64,000 nt of DNA from Fibrobacter sp. (GCF_017551775.1 NZ_JAFZKX010000076.1:1-64000), one strand, 5' to 3'. Positions 26,220-34,725 are shown, counted from the stretch's first letter. The notes: generated by a model not told the origin, from the sequence alone. Made by a program: numbers and translations.

Positions 26220-27890
26220 ATGAGCGGTGCTGGAAAAGTTTACTTGATTGGCGCGGGTCCCGGTGATCCGGGGCTGTTGACGCTTCGCGGTAAGGCAATC
26301 ATTGAAAAGGCTGACGTTGTAGTCTATGACCGTCTTGTTTCACCTGCGATTCTCGGGTTTTGCAATCCGAATGCGAAGATGGTGGATGTGGGCAAGATGC
26401 CAACGCACCACAAAGTAAAGCAATCCGAAATCAACAAGTTGCTGGTTCAGTTCGCTGTCGAAATGCCCGGCGCGACTATCGCGCGCCTCAAGGGCGGTGA
26501 CCCGTTTGTATTCGGGCGCGGCGGCGAAGAGGCTCTGGAACTCGTTTCTGCCGGCATCGAATTCGAGGTGGTTCCGGGTATAACGTCTGCTATTTCCGTT
26601 CCTGCGTATGCGGGCATTCCCGTAAGCCACCGCGGGATTGCGACGAGCTTTCATATCATCACCGGCCATGAGCGTGCGGAATCCAACGGCGAACTGTCCC
26701 TCGATTTCGAAGCGCTTGCGAAGTGCCCCGGCACGCTCATCTTCTTGATGGGTATCGCCAATATGGATTTTATCGCCCGTCGCCTTATGGAATGCGGCAA
26801 GGATCCGAAAACGCCGCTTGCCTTTATCGAGAAGGGAACGACGCCTTACCAGCGCACCGTCATGGCGACGCTCGAAACGGCGGGGGAGACCATTGCCCGC
26901 GAAAACGTGACGGCGCCCGCGATTACGATTATGGGCGGTGTCGTGGAACTCGGCAAGACCCTCGCCTGGAAAAAGAACTTGCCGCTTTCGGGCAAACGCC
27001 TGGTCGTGACCCGCGCGGCAAAGCAGTCGAGCGGGATTACCGCAAAGCTTACTGCTTTCGGTGCCGAAGTCATCGAAACCCCGATGATCGAAACGCGAAC
27101 TTTGGAATGTCCTATGGTTGTGAGTCATTCTGAGCGGAGTGCCGCGGAGTCGAAGGATCTAGACCTACGGGGCCTTGTCCCATCCATGGACTCTATCGGC
27201 ACAAAGTGCCTCCAGAGTGACAGAATTCAGGTGGTTTTTGAAGACCTCAAGAACTTCGACCTGCTCGCCTTCACGAGCGTGAACGGTGTGGAAAGTTTCT
27301 TCAAGCAGCTGATGGCTGCGGGCCTTGACGTTCGCGTCCTTGCCGGCAAGAAGATTGCCTGCGTGGGGAAGATTACCGAAAAGACGTTGCTCGAACGCGG
27401 AATTCGCTGTGATTACGTGCCCGAAGTGCATACGGGTGCTGGCCTTGGCAAGCTCCTTCGGAGTGTTGTTGATGCAAATGGTGTCGTCCTGAGCGAGCGC
27501 AGCGAGTCGAAGGATCTATTGGAAGAATCCCGCATTCTGCTTTTGCAGGGCAACCTCGCCGACGATACGCTGGTCGAAATGCTCCCGCAGGCGACCCGCT
27601 GGGTTGTCTACGAGACGCTTCCGGTCAAGGAACTTCCCGAATGGAAGCGCGAGGCCGTGGCTTCTGCCGACGCAGTCGTGTTTGCGAGTTCCAGCGCCGT
27701 CGATAATTTTGTCAAGGCGCTTCCCGGCAGTGATATGGCTCCCGAATCAGCGGCAATGCCTCGCTTTGCGTTCTGCATCGGCCCGATGACGGAAGCGACT
27801 GCCCGAAAGAACGGTTTTGAAACGGTCTCTTCCGACGAAACGACTGTCGATTCTCTCGTCAAGAAAATTGCGGAGTACTACGCCCGATGA
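26220..27890 (+). CDS. cobA-hemD: Fused uroporphyrinogen-III methyltransferase / uroporphyrinogen-III synthase
   Basis: 556 aa in two domains. Residues 1-240 are the SUMT methylase (GAGPGDPGLLTLRG at 11-24; KGGDPFVFGRGGEE), which makes precorrin-2 with two SAM. Residues about 255-556 are HemD (KRLVVTRA; LLAFTSVNGVESFF), which cyclises hydroxymethylbilane. Such fusions are known, for example in Firmicutes. The HemD part carries two in-frame insertions of a dispersed DNA repeat (27124-27222 and 27483-27517), adding about 34 and 12 residues with SERSAAESKDL and SERSESKDL. The frame stays open through both. The stop overlaps the next start (ATGA). Confidence 0.92.
   Translation: MSGAGKVYLIGAGPGDPGLLTLRGKAIIEKADVVVYDRLVSPAILGFCNPNAKMVDVGKMPTHHKVKQSEINKLLVQFAVEMPGATIARLKGGDPFVFGRGGEEALELVSAGIEFEVVPGITSAISVPAYAGIPVSHRGIATSFHIITGHERAESNGELSLDFEALAKCPGTLIFLMGIANMDFIARRLMECGKDPKTPLAFIEKGTTPYQRTVMATLETAGETIARENVTAPAITIMGGVVELGKTLAWKKNLPLSGKRLVVTRAAKQSSGITAKLTAFGAEVIETPMIETRTLECPMVVSHSERSAAESKDLDLRGLVPSMDSIGTKCLQSDRIQVVFEDLKNFDLLAFTSVNGVESFFKQLMAAGLDVRVLAGKKIACVGKITEKTLLERGIRCDYVPEVHTGAGLGKLLRSVVDANGVVLSERSESKDLLEESRILLLQGNLADDTLVEMLPQATRWVVYETLPVKELPEWKREAVASADAVVFASSSAVDNFVKALPGSDMAPESAAMPRFAFCIGPMTEATARKNGFETVSSDETTVDSLVKKIAEYYAR
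27124..27222. repeat. Dispersed palindromic repeat inserted in frame in the hemD domain
   Basis: Begins GTCATTCTGAGCGGAGTG, contains CGAAGGATCTAG and ends CCAGAGTGACAG, so the ends are imperfect inverted repeats (GTCATTCTG / CAGAGTGAC). It translates through SERSAAESKDL to CLQSDRI. The flanking HemD sequence is normal, so the element was probably gained by insertion. Confidence 0.7.
27483..27517. repeat. Second, shorter copy of the dispersed repeat in hemD
   Basis: GTCGTCCTGAGCGAGCGCAG followed by CGAGTCGAAGGATCT. It encodes SERSESKDL in frame, the same reading frame and nearly the same peptide as the copy at 27124. Confidence 0.7.
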
Positions 27891-28783
27891 AAGCTGTATT
27901 GATTATTGCGCACCATTGCATTTTGCCCGGAGCCTACAAGGGCTTCGAAGAAATCTTGGACAAGCTGCATCATGACCTGCCTGGAACGCGTGTGGCGAGT
28001 ACGAGCCTCCTGGATTTGGAAAACGATCTGCGCACGCTTTTGCGCGAAGATGTGGAATCGGTGACGCTCTTGCCGTACCTGCTGTTGAATGGCCAGCATT
28101 CAAAGAACGATGTGCCGCGCGTGGTCGCAAAATTGCAGGCTGAATTCCCGCAGATTCCGATTACCTTGTTGCCTTGCCTTGGCGATTGGAAAGAATTCGC
28201 CGATATGGTCGTGCGCGGCTTGCGCACCGCCCAGAATGATGCTGCACATTGTGCTTCGCATTCTTCATCGCACGCATCTCATTCCGCACTTCGTACTTCA
28301 AATCTTCTCTCCGTGGAACTCAACCTCGATGGTCGCAACGTGCTCGTGGTAGGCGGGGGCCGCATTGCGCTTCGCAAGGTCAAGACGCTTTTGCCCACGG
28401 GGGCGCGCATAACCGTAGTCGCGCCGCAGATTGATCCGGAATTGGTTTCTCTAGCCTCGACAAATGCATCTCTGACATTGAATACCCGCTCGTATGACCC
28501 GCAGGACCTTCGCGGGATTTCCTTGGTGTTCATCTGCACGGACAAGCCCGCAGTGAACGCGCAGGTGAGCAACGACGCTCGTGCCCGCCGTATTCTGGTG
28601 AACAACGCCTGCGATTACCAGGACGGTGACTTCATCGTGCCCGCCCGTATGGACTTTGGCGAAAATATCGCCGTTACGGTATCGACGCAGGGCCGTGCGC
28701 CTTCGCTGGCCAAAAAGCTCAAGCAGCACATCCAGGAAACCTGGCGCGAAGACCTGGAAAAAATCGAACGCGAATTTAAATAG
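27887..28783 (+). CDS. Fused CbiX-type chelatase / CysG-N precorrin-2 dehydrogenase
   Basis: 298 aa. The first 112 residues resemble the small CbiX/SirB chelatases (MKAVLIIAHHC at the N terminus, then LLNGQHSKNDVP with the conserved His and Asp). From about residue 143 there is a Rossmann domain of the CysG/Met8 type: NVLVVGGGRIALRKVKTLL, then CTDKPAVN and the helical VSTQGRAPSLAKKLK. Together these would oxidise precorrin-2 to sirohydrochlorin and insert iron, giving siroheme for AhbAB. A Ser/His/Ala-rich linker (about 115-141) joins the domains. The start overlaps the cobA-hemD stop by four bases. Confidence 0.85.
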   Translation: MKAVLIIAHHCILPGAYKGFEEILDKLHHDLPGTRVASTSLLDLENDLRTLLREDVESVTLLPYLLLNGQHSKNDVPRVVAKLQAEFPQIPITLLPCLGDWKEFADMVVRGLRTAQNDAAHCASHSSSHASHSALRTSNLLSVELNLDGRNVLVVGGGRIALRKVKTLLPTGARITVVAPQIDPELVSLASTNASLTLNTRSYDPQDLRGISLVFICTDKPAVNAQVSNDARARRILVNNACDYQDGDFIVPARMDFGENIAVTVSTQGRAPSLAKKLKQHIQETWREDLEKIEREFK

Positions 28784-28810
28784 CGTTTTGCGATTTTTGA
28801 ATGAATAAAA

Positions 28811-28840
28811 AAAACGGCAGCGAAATGCTGCCGCTTTAAT
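28811..28840. terminator. Bidirectional terminator between the heme operon and argS
   Basis: CGGCAGC (28815-28821) and GCTGCCG (28827-28833) around GAAAT. An A-run on the left and a T-rich tract on the right allow use on both strands, fitting the convergent genes. Confidence 0.85.
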
Positions 28841-28857
28841 TTTTAAGAGCGTTTCCC

Positions 28858-30570
28858 TTACATCTGCCTGATGGGGAAGAGACCGAGCAGGTCGAGCACG
28901 TTCTCGAGCACAATCTGCGTGGCCTGCACCAGGAAGAGCCTGGACTTTTCTTCGGCGGAACCGAGCACGCGGTCTTCGTGGATGAACTTGTGCGCAGCTT
29001 CTGCGATTTCGAGCGCATACTGGGCGAGAACGCTCGGTTCGTCAGCGGCCACGGCATCTAGAATCTTCTTGCCCTTCTTGGCGAGCAGGTTGATAAGGCT
29101 GTATGCGGCGTCATCGCCAAGTTGAGCCATGTCCACGTCGGCGATGCTCACGGTGTAGCCGGCCTTGCGCATGATGCTGCAGAGGCGCACATGGGCGTTC
29201 TGCACATACGGACCGGTATCGCCTTCGAAGCTCATCACGGCATCCCAGTCGAAACGCACATCCTTCAGGCGGCTGTTCTTCAAGTCGTTGAAGGTGAGGG
29301 CGCTGATACCGATTTGGCGCGCGATGAGTTCCTTGTTTTCGAGTTCCGGATTCTTCTCATCGATGAATTCGAGAATCTTCTTCTGGGCGGCCTCGATCAC
29401 GTCGCGAAGCAGGCTTGCGGTACCCGTGCGGGTCTTGCCCTTTTCCCACTTGCCGTCGACCAGCTGCAGAATCACGCCGAACGGAATGTGGTACATGTCC
29501 TTGTACCATTCGCGTCCCATCTTCTTGAGCACGTGGAACACCTGCTTGAAGTGGAGCGCTTGGCCAAGGTCCACCACGTAGAGGCACTTGTCGAAATTGT
29601 ATTCCTTCTTGCGGTAGCAGGCGGCGGCGAGGTCGCGGGTCGCATAGAGGGTAGAACCGTCGCTCTTGCGGATAAGGCAGGGGTTCAGGTCGAACTCATC
29701 GAGCATCACCACGTCCAAATCCTGGCTTTTGACCATCAGGTTCTTTTCGCGGAGTTCGTCGAGGATGGCCGGAATCTTGTCTTCGAAGAAGGATTCGCCG
29801 GTGTAGTGGTCGAAGCCCACGCCCATCATGTCGTAGATGCGCATGAGTTCCTTGAGCGTTGCCGCGCGGAAGGCGATCCAAAGCTTGCGGTAGAATTCGT
29901 CGCCCTGTTCGAGCTTGGTGAACGCGGCGCGCGCTTCGTCTTCGAGGCCGGGTTCTTCCTTGGATGCCTTGGAGAATGCGGCGTAAAGGATGTTGAGTTC
30001 CTTGACGGTGAGGCTATCGAGCGTGGCGTCGTCTGTCGGGCGGTTTTCGCGCAGGTACATCACGATGAGCTTGCCGAAAGCGGTACCCCAGTCGCCGAGG
30101 TGGTTGATGCGTTCCACCTTGTAGCCGGCGGCCTTGTAGATGCGGGAAAGCGAGTTTCCGATCATCGTAGAGCGCAGGTGGTGGAAGGCGAGTTCCTTGC
30201 CGATGTTCGGGGAGCTGAAGTCGATGCAGACGACCTTCCCGTTCGGGGCGGCGTGACCGTATTCGAGGCCCTTCGCGGCGATTTCTTCAAGCGTCGACTT
30301 CGCGAGGAATCCGCGGTCGATGAAGAAGTTCAGGTAGCCGTTTACGGCTTCCACCTTCGAAAGGCCGGCGGGGAGCTTCACCTGGGCGGCGAGGTCCTCG
30401 GCGATCATCTTCGGGGCCTTGCGCATTACCTTCGCGAGCGAGAAGCAGGGAATGGTGAAGTTTCCGTGGCTGGTGTCAGGCGGCACGGAGATAAGTTTCA
30501 AAGCGGCTTCCTTCTCGAAGGAACCGGTGGCGGCGAGCGCCTCTGCGATTTCTTGCTCAAACGAGTTCAT
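28858..30570 (-). CDS. argS: Arginyl-tRNA synthetase
   Basis: 570 aa, class I synthetase. The HIGH-equivalent region is SSPNIGKELAFHHLRST (about 118-134). The tRNA-specific N-terminal domain precedes it and the ArgRS anticodon-binding DALR domain closes the protein (YALEIAEAAHKFIHE). It charges tRNA-Arg. The ATG at 30570 is chosen; a GTG two codons upstream is possible. Its start lies inside the last codons of rsfS, so the two are translationally coupled in an operon with a LytR_C lipoprotein. Confidence 0.96.
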   Translation of the reverse strand: MNSFEQEIAEALAATGSFEKEAALKLISVPPDTSHGNFTIPCFSLAKVMRKAPKMIAEDLAAQVKLPAGLSKVEAVNGYLNFFIDRGFLAKSTLEEIAAKGLEYGHAAPNGKVVCIDFSSPNIGKELAFHHLRSTMIGNSLSRIYKAAGYKVERINHLGDWGTAFGKLIVMYLRENRPTDDATLDSLTVKELNILYAAFSKASKEEPGLEDEARAAFTKLEQGDEFYRKLWIAFRAATLKELMRIYDMMGVGFDHYTGESFFEDKIPAILDELREKNLMVKSQDLDVVMLDEFDLNPCLIRKSDGSTLYATRDLAAACYRKKEYNFDKCLYVVDLGQALHFKQVFHVLKKMGREWYKDMYHIPFGVILQLVDGKWEKGKTRTGTASLLRDVIEAAQKKILEFIDEKNPELENKELIARQIGISALTFNDLKNSRLKDVRFDWDAVMSFEGDTGPYVQNAHVRLCSIMRKAGYTVSIADVDMAQLGDDAAYSLINLLAKKGKKILDAVAADEPSVLAQYALEIAEAAHKFIHEDRVLGSAEEKSRLFLVQATQIVLENVLDLLGLFPIRQM

Positions 30571-30973
30571 CTTCACTGCTCTTCTTCTTGGAGGTCTTCT
30601 TCACAAAGTCGTTTTCTTCGAGTTCCACGATCTTGCCGTCGGCGTACAGGCGGTCAAGAGAAATCTCGTTACGCTTTTCTTCTTCGAACAGGTGCACCAT
30701 CAGGTCGAGGCCCGCGTCGAACACGGCCCAGCGCACGCCTTCCTTGTATTCCACGCCCACGGAGGGGAGCTTGTTCGCCTTGAATTCCTTGCGCAGTTCG
30801 TTGAGGATAGCCTGCATCTGGGCTTCGCTCTCGCAGGTGGCCACGAGGAAGAAGTCCGTAACGTCTTTGATGCCGCGCAGGTCAATCAACTGCACGTTCT
30901 GGGCGCGCAGTTCAAACAGAATGCTTGCGCCGATGGTTACGGACTCAGGCAGGTCTTGCTTCTTAATCGTCAT
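30557..30973 (-). CDS. rsfS: Ribosomal silencing factor RsfS
   Basis: 138 aa of the RsfS/Iojap family (older DUF143), with LRGIKDVTDFFLVATCESEAQMQAI and VGVEYKEGVRWAVFDAGLDLMVHLF. Family knowledge: RsfS binds uL14 on the 50S subunit and blocks subunit joining in starvation. It overlaps argS by 14 bases and the upstream lipoprotein gene by 11. In many bacteria rsfS sits near nadD or LytR-type genes; here the neighbour is a LytR_C-domain lipoprotein. Confidence 0.93.
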   Translation of the reverse strand: MTIKKQDLPESVTIGASILFELRAQNVQLIDLRGIKDVTDFFLVATCESEAQMQAILNELRKEFKANKLPSVGVEYKEGVRWAVFDAGLDLMVHLFEEEKRNEISLDRLYADGKIVELEENDFVKKTSKKKSSEDELV

Positions 30974-31397
30974 TTGTTTCTCCCTGTTCGGGTTCTATTA
31001 TTTGTTTAAAATCCTTGCCGATATATACGGCCGCATCTACGTACGAACGCTTGCTTACCACGGTGAGGACGTTTTTTGTCTGTAGCGTCTTGGCCAGCGC
31101 CTGTGCGCCTTCCCATTCTGGGTTGCGGAGCACCACGATGGTCTCGTCGTAGTTTTGCAGAACGTCATTGCGGAAACTCACCACGTCAAAACCGTTCTTG
31201 CGGAGGAACGACCTCATTTTTGCTGCAGCGCCCGGTTCCCCGCAGCTGTTCAGCACTTCGACATCGCCCTTGTACGAACGCACGATCTGTTCCGTCGGCG
31301 CCTTTTTTTCATCTTCACAGCCCTGCAAAAGGGATGCCGCGCATACGGCTCCTGCGAGGAAGGTGTAATGGACTGCCTTGGCGAATTTCCTGTACAT
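30963..31397 (-). CDS. Lipoprotein with LytR_C-type domain
   Basis: 144 aa with a lipoprotein signal (lipobox LQGC, about 23-26). The rest resembles the C-terminal domain of LytR-CpsA-Psr proteins (VEVLNSCGEPGAAAKMRSFLRKNGFDVV, then DETIVVLRN). That domain often occurs alone beside rsfS in FCB-group bacteria. No catalytic LytR part is present. The function is unknown; an envelope role is inferred from the lipid anchor. First gene of the three-gene operon ending in argS. Confidence 0.75.
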   Translation of the reverse strand: MYRKFAKAVHYTFLAGAVCAASLLQGCEDEKKAPTEQIVRSYKGDVEVLNSCGEPGAAAKMRSFLRKNGFDVVSFRNDVLQNYDETIVVLRNPEWEGAQALAKTLQTKNVLTVVSKRSYVDAAVYIGKDFKQIIEPEQGETNDD

Positions 31398-31407
31398 TTT
31401 CTATCGC

Positions 31408-31415
31408 CAAATTTA
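31408..31415 (-). promoter_or_regulatory. Promoter -10 box (TAAATTTG) before the LytR_C-rsfS-argS operon
   Basis: TAAATTTG on the minus strand ends 10 bp before the ATG at 31397. No good -35 is visible. The very short predicted leader is shared by some other genes here. Confidence 0.45.
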
Positions 31416-31425
31416 GAAAAAAATT

Positions 31426-31965
31426 TTACCTGCACCAGAAGGATTCGTGCCACGGCGAGCACGGACCATACAGACGGTGCGGGCCGTATGCCTTCAGCGC
31501 ATCCTTTTCGTTTACGAGAAGGAGCCTCAGGTAGCTGTTCTCGGTCGGCTTGTATTCCAGGGCCAGGGCGGGAAGCACGAACTGCGGGCGGCCTTGCCGC
31601 GCATCTTCCTTGCTGAACGGGCCCCCGGTAAACGTGGAACGGAGCGGCATCCACACGCCCAGATCCGCATAGAGGTGCAGGTCGGGGGTGAATTCGTAGG
31701 CGACGTGGGCGAGGAAGCTGTTCTGGGTTATGCTCCCGAACGGGGTCGAAAGGAAACTCAACGAATACGAGTAGGCGACTTTCAGGGCCGGGTCGAATGT
31801 ATCGTGCCGTACCAAGCGGCTCGGGTCGAACCTGTCGTTGTTCCAAGGGATTCCGTCGTCGGGAGCGGGATTTTCGCTTGCGGTACCAATAGAATCAGCC
31901 TTTGCGGGGCTTTCCGCAAAGGCTAATGCTGTCGTTAGGGTTATGAGGAACAGCAAGAACCGCAT
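31426..31965 (-). CDS. Exported protein of unknown function
   Basis: 179 aa with a signal peptide (MRFLLFLITLTTALAFA). Downstream are alternating strands (KVAYSYSLSFLSTPFG, SFLAHVAYEFTPDLHLYADLGVWM, FVLPALALEYKPTENSYLRLLLV) that suggest a small outer-membrane barrel. Two Cys near the C terminus (GPCSPWHESFWC) could form a disulfide. No family recognised. It lies 28 bp upstream of the LytR_C operon in the same direction. Confidence 0.6.
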   Translation of the reverse strand: MRFLLFLITLTTALAFAESPAKADSIGTASENPAPDDGIPWNNDRFDPSRLVRHDTFDPALKVAYSYSLSFLSTPFGSITQNSFLAHVAYEFTPDLHLYADLGVWMPLRSTFTGGPFSKEDARQGRPQFVLPALALEYKPTENSYLRLLLVNEKDALKAYGPHRLYGPCSPWHESFWCR

Positions 31966-32004
31966 GCTATGAATATAGCAATTTGATTCTCGCTGGCATC
32001 AACG

Positions 32005-33519
32005 TTATTTCTTGCCGGAATCTTGCGGGGTATCGGACTTGGCTACACCCGCGAGCCTGGCGCCGAACATGGAGCCGAGTACCGTGCGGAGGTCAATCCC
32101 GAGGGAATCCGTGAGCCCGTTCGTGACCTGCGTGAGCGTCTTGGTGATATCGCCGGTGAGTTTGGCGGTATTACCTTCGCCGTACATGGTAATATTCCCG
32201 ATCTTTTCCATGGGCTTTGCGATGGCGGCGGCGATGCTCGGCATCTGCTCGAAGTACTTTTCGATGGTCTTCAGTTGCATTTCCTGGCGGGCAGCGTCTC
32301 CATAGAGCTTCATGGCTTCGGCCTTCTTGTTGAGCGCTTCAGCTTCGGCAAGACCCTGCGCCTTGATGGCCTCAGCTTCGGCAAGGCCCTTCGCCTTTGT
32401 GGCTTCAGCTTCTGCCATGGCCTTCGCCTTGGTGGCTTCGGCTTCGGCGAATGCCTTTTCCTTTTCGGCGTCGGCTATCTGCTTGATGGCCTTGGCGCGC
32501 TGTTCTTCCTTGTAGCGGGCGGCTTCTGCGTCCTTCTGTTGCTGGAAGAGTTCCGCTTCGGAACGCTGGATTTGTGCCTGGCGGTCGGCTTCGGCCTTCT
32601 TTTCGATCTGGGCCTGGAGTTCCTTCTCGGTCACCGCGACCATGCGTTCACGGATTTCGATTTCCTTTTCCTGCTTGGCGACTTCGGCTTCGGCCTGCGC
32701 CACGTTGATGGCCTTTTGCTGGGTCTGCTTCTGGATTTCGTAGGCCGCGTCGGCGATAGCCTTTTCGGTATCCGAAATCTTTTGCAGGTTGGCCTTTTTC
32801 ACGGCGAGATCGTTCTGCTTCTGCGCAATTTCGAGTTCTGCGGCGACTGCGGCGTCGTTCGCATCCTTCTTGGCCTGGGACTGTGCCACGCTGATATCTC
32901 TTTCGGCGTTAGCCTTGGAAATGGCGGCCGCCTTGCGGATGGCAGAAGTCTTGTCGACACCGAGGTTCTCGATGACGCCGTTTGCATCTTCGAAGTTCTG
33001 GATGTTGAACGTCTGCACCACGATACCGAGCTTTTCGAGGTCGGGAATGGCGTTTTCGAGCACGAGTTCAGAAACCTGCTTGCGGTCGCCCACGAGATCC
33101 ACGAGCTGCATGCGACCGACGATTTCACGCATGTTACCTTCGAGAATGTCGACAATCATGGCGCGGATGTCTTCGGGCTTCTTGTTCAAGAAGTTCTGGG
33201 CCGAAGACTTCAGGCGATCCGGATTGTCCGAAATCTTGGCCGTCACCACGGCGTCAACGGAAACGTTGATGTAGTCCTTTGTGGGGACCGGGCTTCCCGT
33301 CTTTACGTCGATCTGGATGAGCTGTAGCGAAAGGTGGTCCGCACGTTCAAAGAACGGAATCCTGAGACCCGCGCGGCCGATAATGACTTTCGGCAATTTG
33401 CGTAAGCCGGAAACGATGATGGCTTCGTCCGGAGCCGCCTTGATGTACGACATCACGAAAATCATTGCGAGAAAAACAACCGCACAGACTGCGATTGTGA
33501 CGATGATGCTAGTTTGCAT
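32005..33519 (-). CDS. Flotillin-like SPFH-domain membrane protein
   Basis: 504 aa. A single N-terminal transmembrane helix (about 5-25) is followed by the SPFH/band-7 domain (about 30-210, ISDNPDRLKSSAQNFL). A long Ala/Glu/Lys/Gln coiled coil comes next (about 210-425), with an 11-residue repeat near its end. The tail is hydrophobic and Gly-rich. Family knowledge: flotillins scaffold membrane microdomains and oligomerise by the coiled coil. A strong AAGGAGG site precedes the ATG. No NfeD partner gene is adjacent, unlike many flotillin loci. Confidence 0.9.
   Translation of the reverse strand: MQTSIIVTIAVCAVVFLAMIFVMSYIKAAPDEAIIVSGLRKLPKVIIGRAGLRIPFFERADHLSLQLIQIDVKTGSPVPTKDYINVSVDAVVTAKISDNPDRLKSSAQNFLNKKPEDIRAMIVDILEGNMREIVGRMQLVDLVGDRKQVSELVLENAIPDLEKLGIVVQTFNIQNFEDANGVIENLGVDKTSAIRKAAAISKANAERDISVAQSQAKKDANDAAVAAELEIAQKQNDLAVKKANLQKISDTEKAIADAAYEIQKQTQQKAINVAQAEAEVAKQEKEIEIRERMVAVTEKELQAQIEKKAEADRQAQIQRSEAELFQQQKDAEAARYKEEQRAKAIKQIADAEKEKAFAEAEATKAKAMAEAEATKAKGLAEAEAIKAQGLAEAEALNKKAEAMKLYGDAARQEMQLKTIEKYFEQMPSIAAAIAKPMEKIGNITMYGEGNTAKLTGDITKTLTQVTNGLTDSLGIDLRTVLGSMFGARLAGVAKSDTPQDSGKK
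32336..32455 (-). repeat. 33-bp coding repeats in the flotillin gene
   Basis: Three to four degenerate 33-bp units, each encoding an 11-residue block such as AEAEATKAKGL, sit in the flotillin coiled coil. Eleven residues match the hendecad period of a coiled coil, so the repeats fit structure as well as slippage. Confidence 0.6.
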
Positions 33520-33559
33520 GAATTAATGCCTCCTTATTAGGTCTTTCATAATATACAAC

Positions 33560-33592
33560 AAAAAGCCTGCCAGGAAATGACAGGCAGAAATT
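33560..33592 (-). terminator. Terminator after panD (minus strand)
   Basis: On the minus strand GCCTGTCA (33585-33578) pairs with TGGCAGGC (33572-33565), then a T-run. One mismatch in an 8-bp stem. It separates panD from the flotillin gene. Confidence 0.75.
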
Positions 33593-33624
33593 TTTTCGAT
33601 AAAATGCGCAAAAAGAGCGACTGG

Positions 33625-33972
33625 TTACACGATTTCGTTTTTCGCGTTCACGTGGACCACGGTGGGCTTCCACGATTTCGCTTCTGCTTCGCTCATGGTG
33701 GCATAAGCAACGATGATTACGAGGTCACCGGGCTGCACCAGGCGGGCTGCCGCACCGTTCAGGCAAATGACGCCGGAACCTGCGGGGCCTTCGATAACAT
33801 AAGTGTCGAGACGGTTGCCGTTGTTCACGTCGAGCACGCCGACTTTTTCGAAGGGGAGGATGTTGGCTGCATCCATCAGATCGCGCGCAATCGTAATCGA
33901 GCCTTCATAATTGAGGTTCGCGTCTGTAACGGTCGCACGATGAATTTTTGATTTTAAGAGTTCAAGCTGCAT
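33625..33972 (-). CDS. panD: Aspartate 1-decarboxylase proenzyme
   Basis: 115 aa. The self-cleavage site is NYEGSITI, splitting Gly24-Ser25 to create the pyruvoyl group. The GxAAR element ([12 protein letters not shown]) is also present. It makes beta-alanine from aspartate for pantothenate and coenzyme A synthesis. panB and panC are not in the window. It lies 9 bp after an exported protein gene on the same strand. Confidence 0.95.
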   Translation of the reverse strand: MQLELLKSKIHRATVTDANLNYEGSITIARDLMDAANILPFEKVGVLDVNNGNRLDTYVIEGPAGSGVICLNGAAARLVQPGDLVIIVAYATMSEAEAKSWKPTVVHVNAKNEIV

Positions 33973-33981
33973 GGCGCTTGT

Positions 33982-34725
33982 CTAGAACTTGACTTGGAAT
34001 GCACCGAGCACGCCCTTGTCGGGAGTGGGGAGAATTCCGAAGCTGAAGCGGTTTGCATCCGGGTTGCTGTCCCACTGCGTACCGAAGAATGCATCGGCGA
34101 ACGACCAGATATGGGCTGCTGCAACACCGATAAGTCCGTACCACCAGGCATTGTTTCCGTCGGCGGCGAGGTAAATCGTGACGCCTGCGCTCACACCCCA
34201 AAGGACATCCATCCAGATGGCCTTAACGGTGCGGTCGAATTTCCACTGATAGAAACTCGGAAGGAGAAGGGAAACGTATGCATAACCCTGGTTGCCGGAG
34301 TGGTTTCTGTAAGAACGGTCGATATCGGCATCTTCAAGACCCTGCGAACGCTGGGCGAGCCAGTTTTCTTCGCTGACTCCGAGCTTGCTCCAAGGCTTCT
34401 GAAGGTATTCGGAAATACGGACGCCGAGTTCCACGAGTCGCGTAAGCTTGTCGCGGGAAATGCCCTCCTCCTTCGCCTGCTGGAATTCCCACTGGGTCAG
34501 CCCGAGATCTTCGTAGCGGAAACCTTCCCACTGGTCCCCCGAAGCGGTAGCTTCGCCAATGGATTCGTTTTCCCCTGTGGATTCAGATTCGTTGGAGGAT
34601 TCATCGTCCCCATACGAGTAAGTTTGCTCGCTAGAATCGTCACCGGACGGTTCATCATCGAACTGCGCGAAAGACATCGTGCCGATAAGGAACACTGCTA
34701 ATACTATTTTGGTCCAAAGAGACAT
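33982..34725 (-). CDS. Exported or membrane protein of unknown function
   Basis: 247 aa with a signal peptide (MSLWTKIVLAVFLIGTMSFA). An acidic Ser/Glu-rich segment (about 22-60) follows, then a helical region with WEFQQAKEEGISRDKLTRLVELGV. Two hydrophobic segments come next (about 170-205, WMDVLWGVSAGVTIYLAA and WWYGLIGVAAAHIWSFADAFF). The end, FSFGILPTPDKGVLGAFQVKF, resembles the last strand of an outer-membrane protein. It reads into panD with 9 bp between, so the two may share a transcript although no functional link is evident. Confidence 0.6.
   Translation of the reverse strand: MSLWTKIVLAVFLIGTMSFAQFDDEPSGDDSSEQTYSYGDDESSNESESTGENESIGEATASGDQWEGFRYEDLGLTQWEFQQAKEEGISRDKLTRLVELGVRISEYLQKPWSKLGVSEENWLAQRSQGLEDADIDRSYRNHSGNQGYAYVSLLLPSFYQWKFDRTVKAIWMDVLWGVSAGVTIYLAADGNNAWWYGLIGVAAAHIWSFADAFFGTQWDSNPDANRFSFGILPTPDKGVLGAFQVKF

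Noticed and set aside
29122-30783. Long plus-strand open frame opposite argS and rsfS
   Set aside because: Antisense of two well-supported genes; composition (Val/Glu/His-rich) matches other shadows.
32023-33327. Plus-strand open frame opposite the flotillin gene
   Set aside because: Phe/Gly/Leu-rich translation caused by the reverse of Ala/Glu/Lys codons; no start signal.
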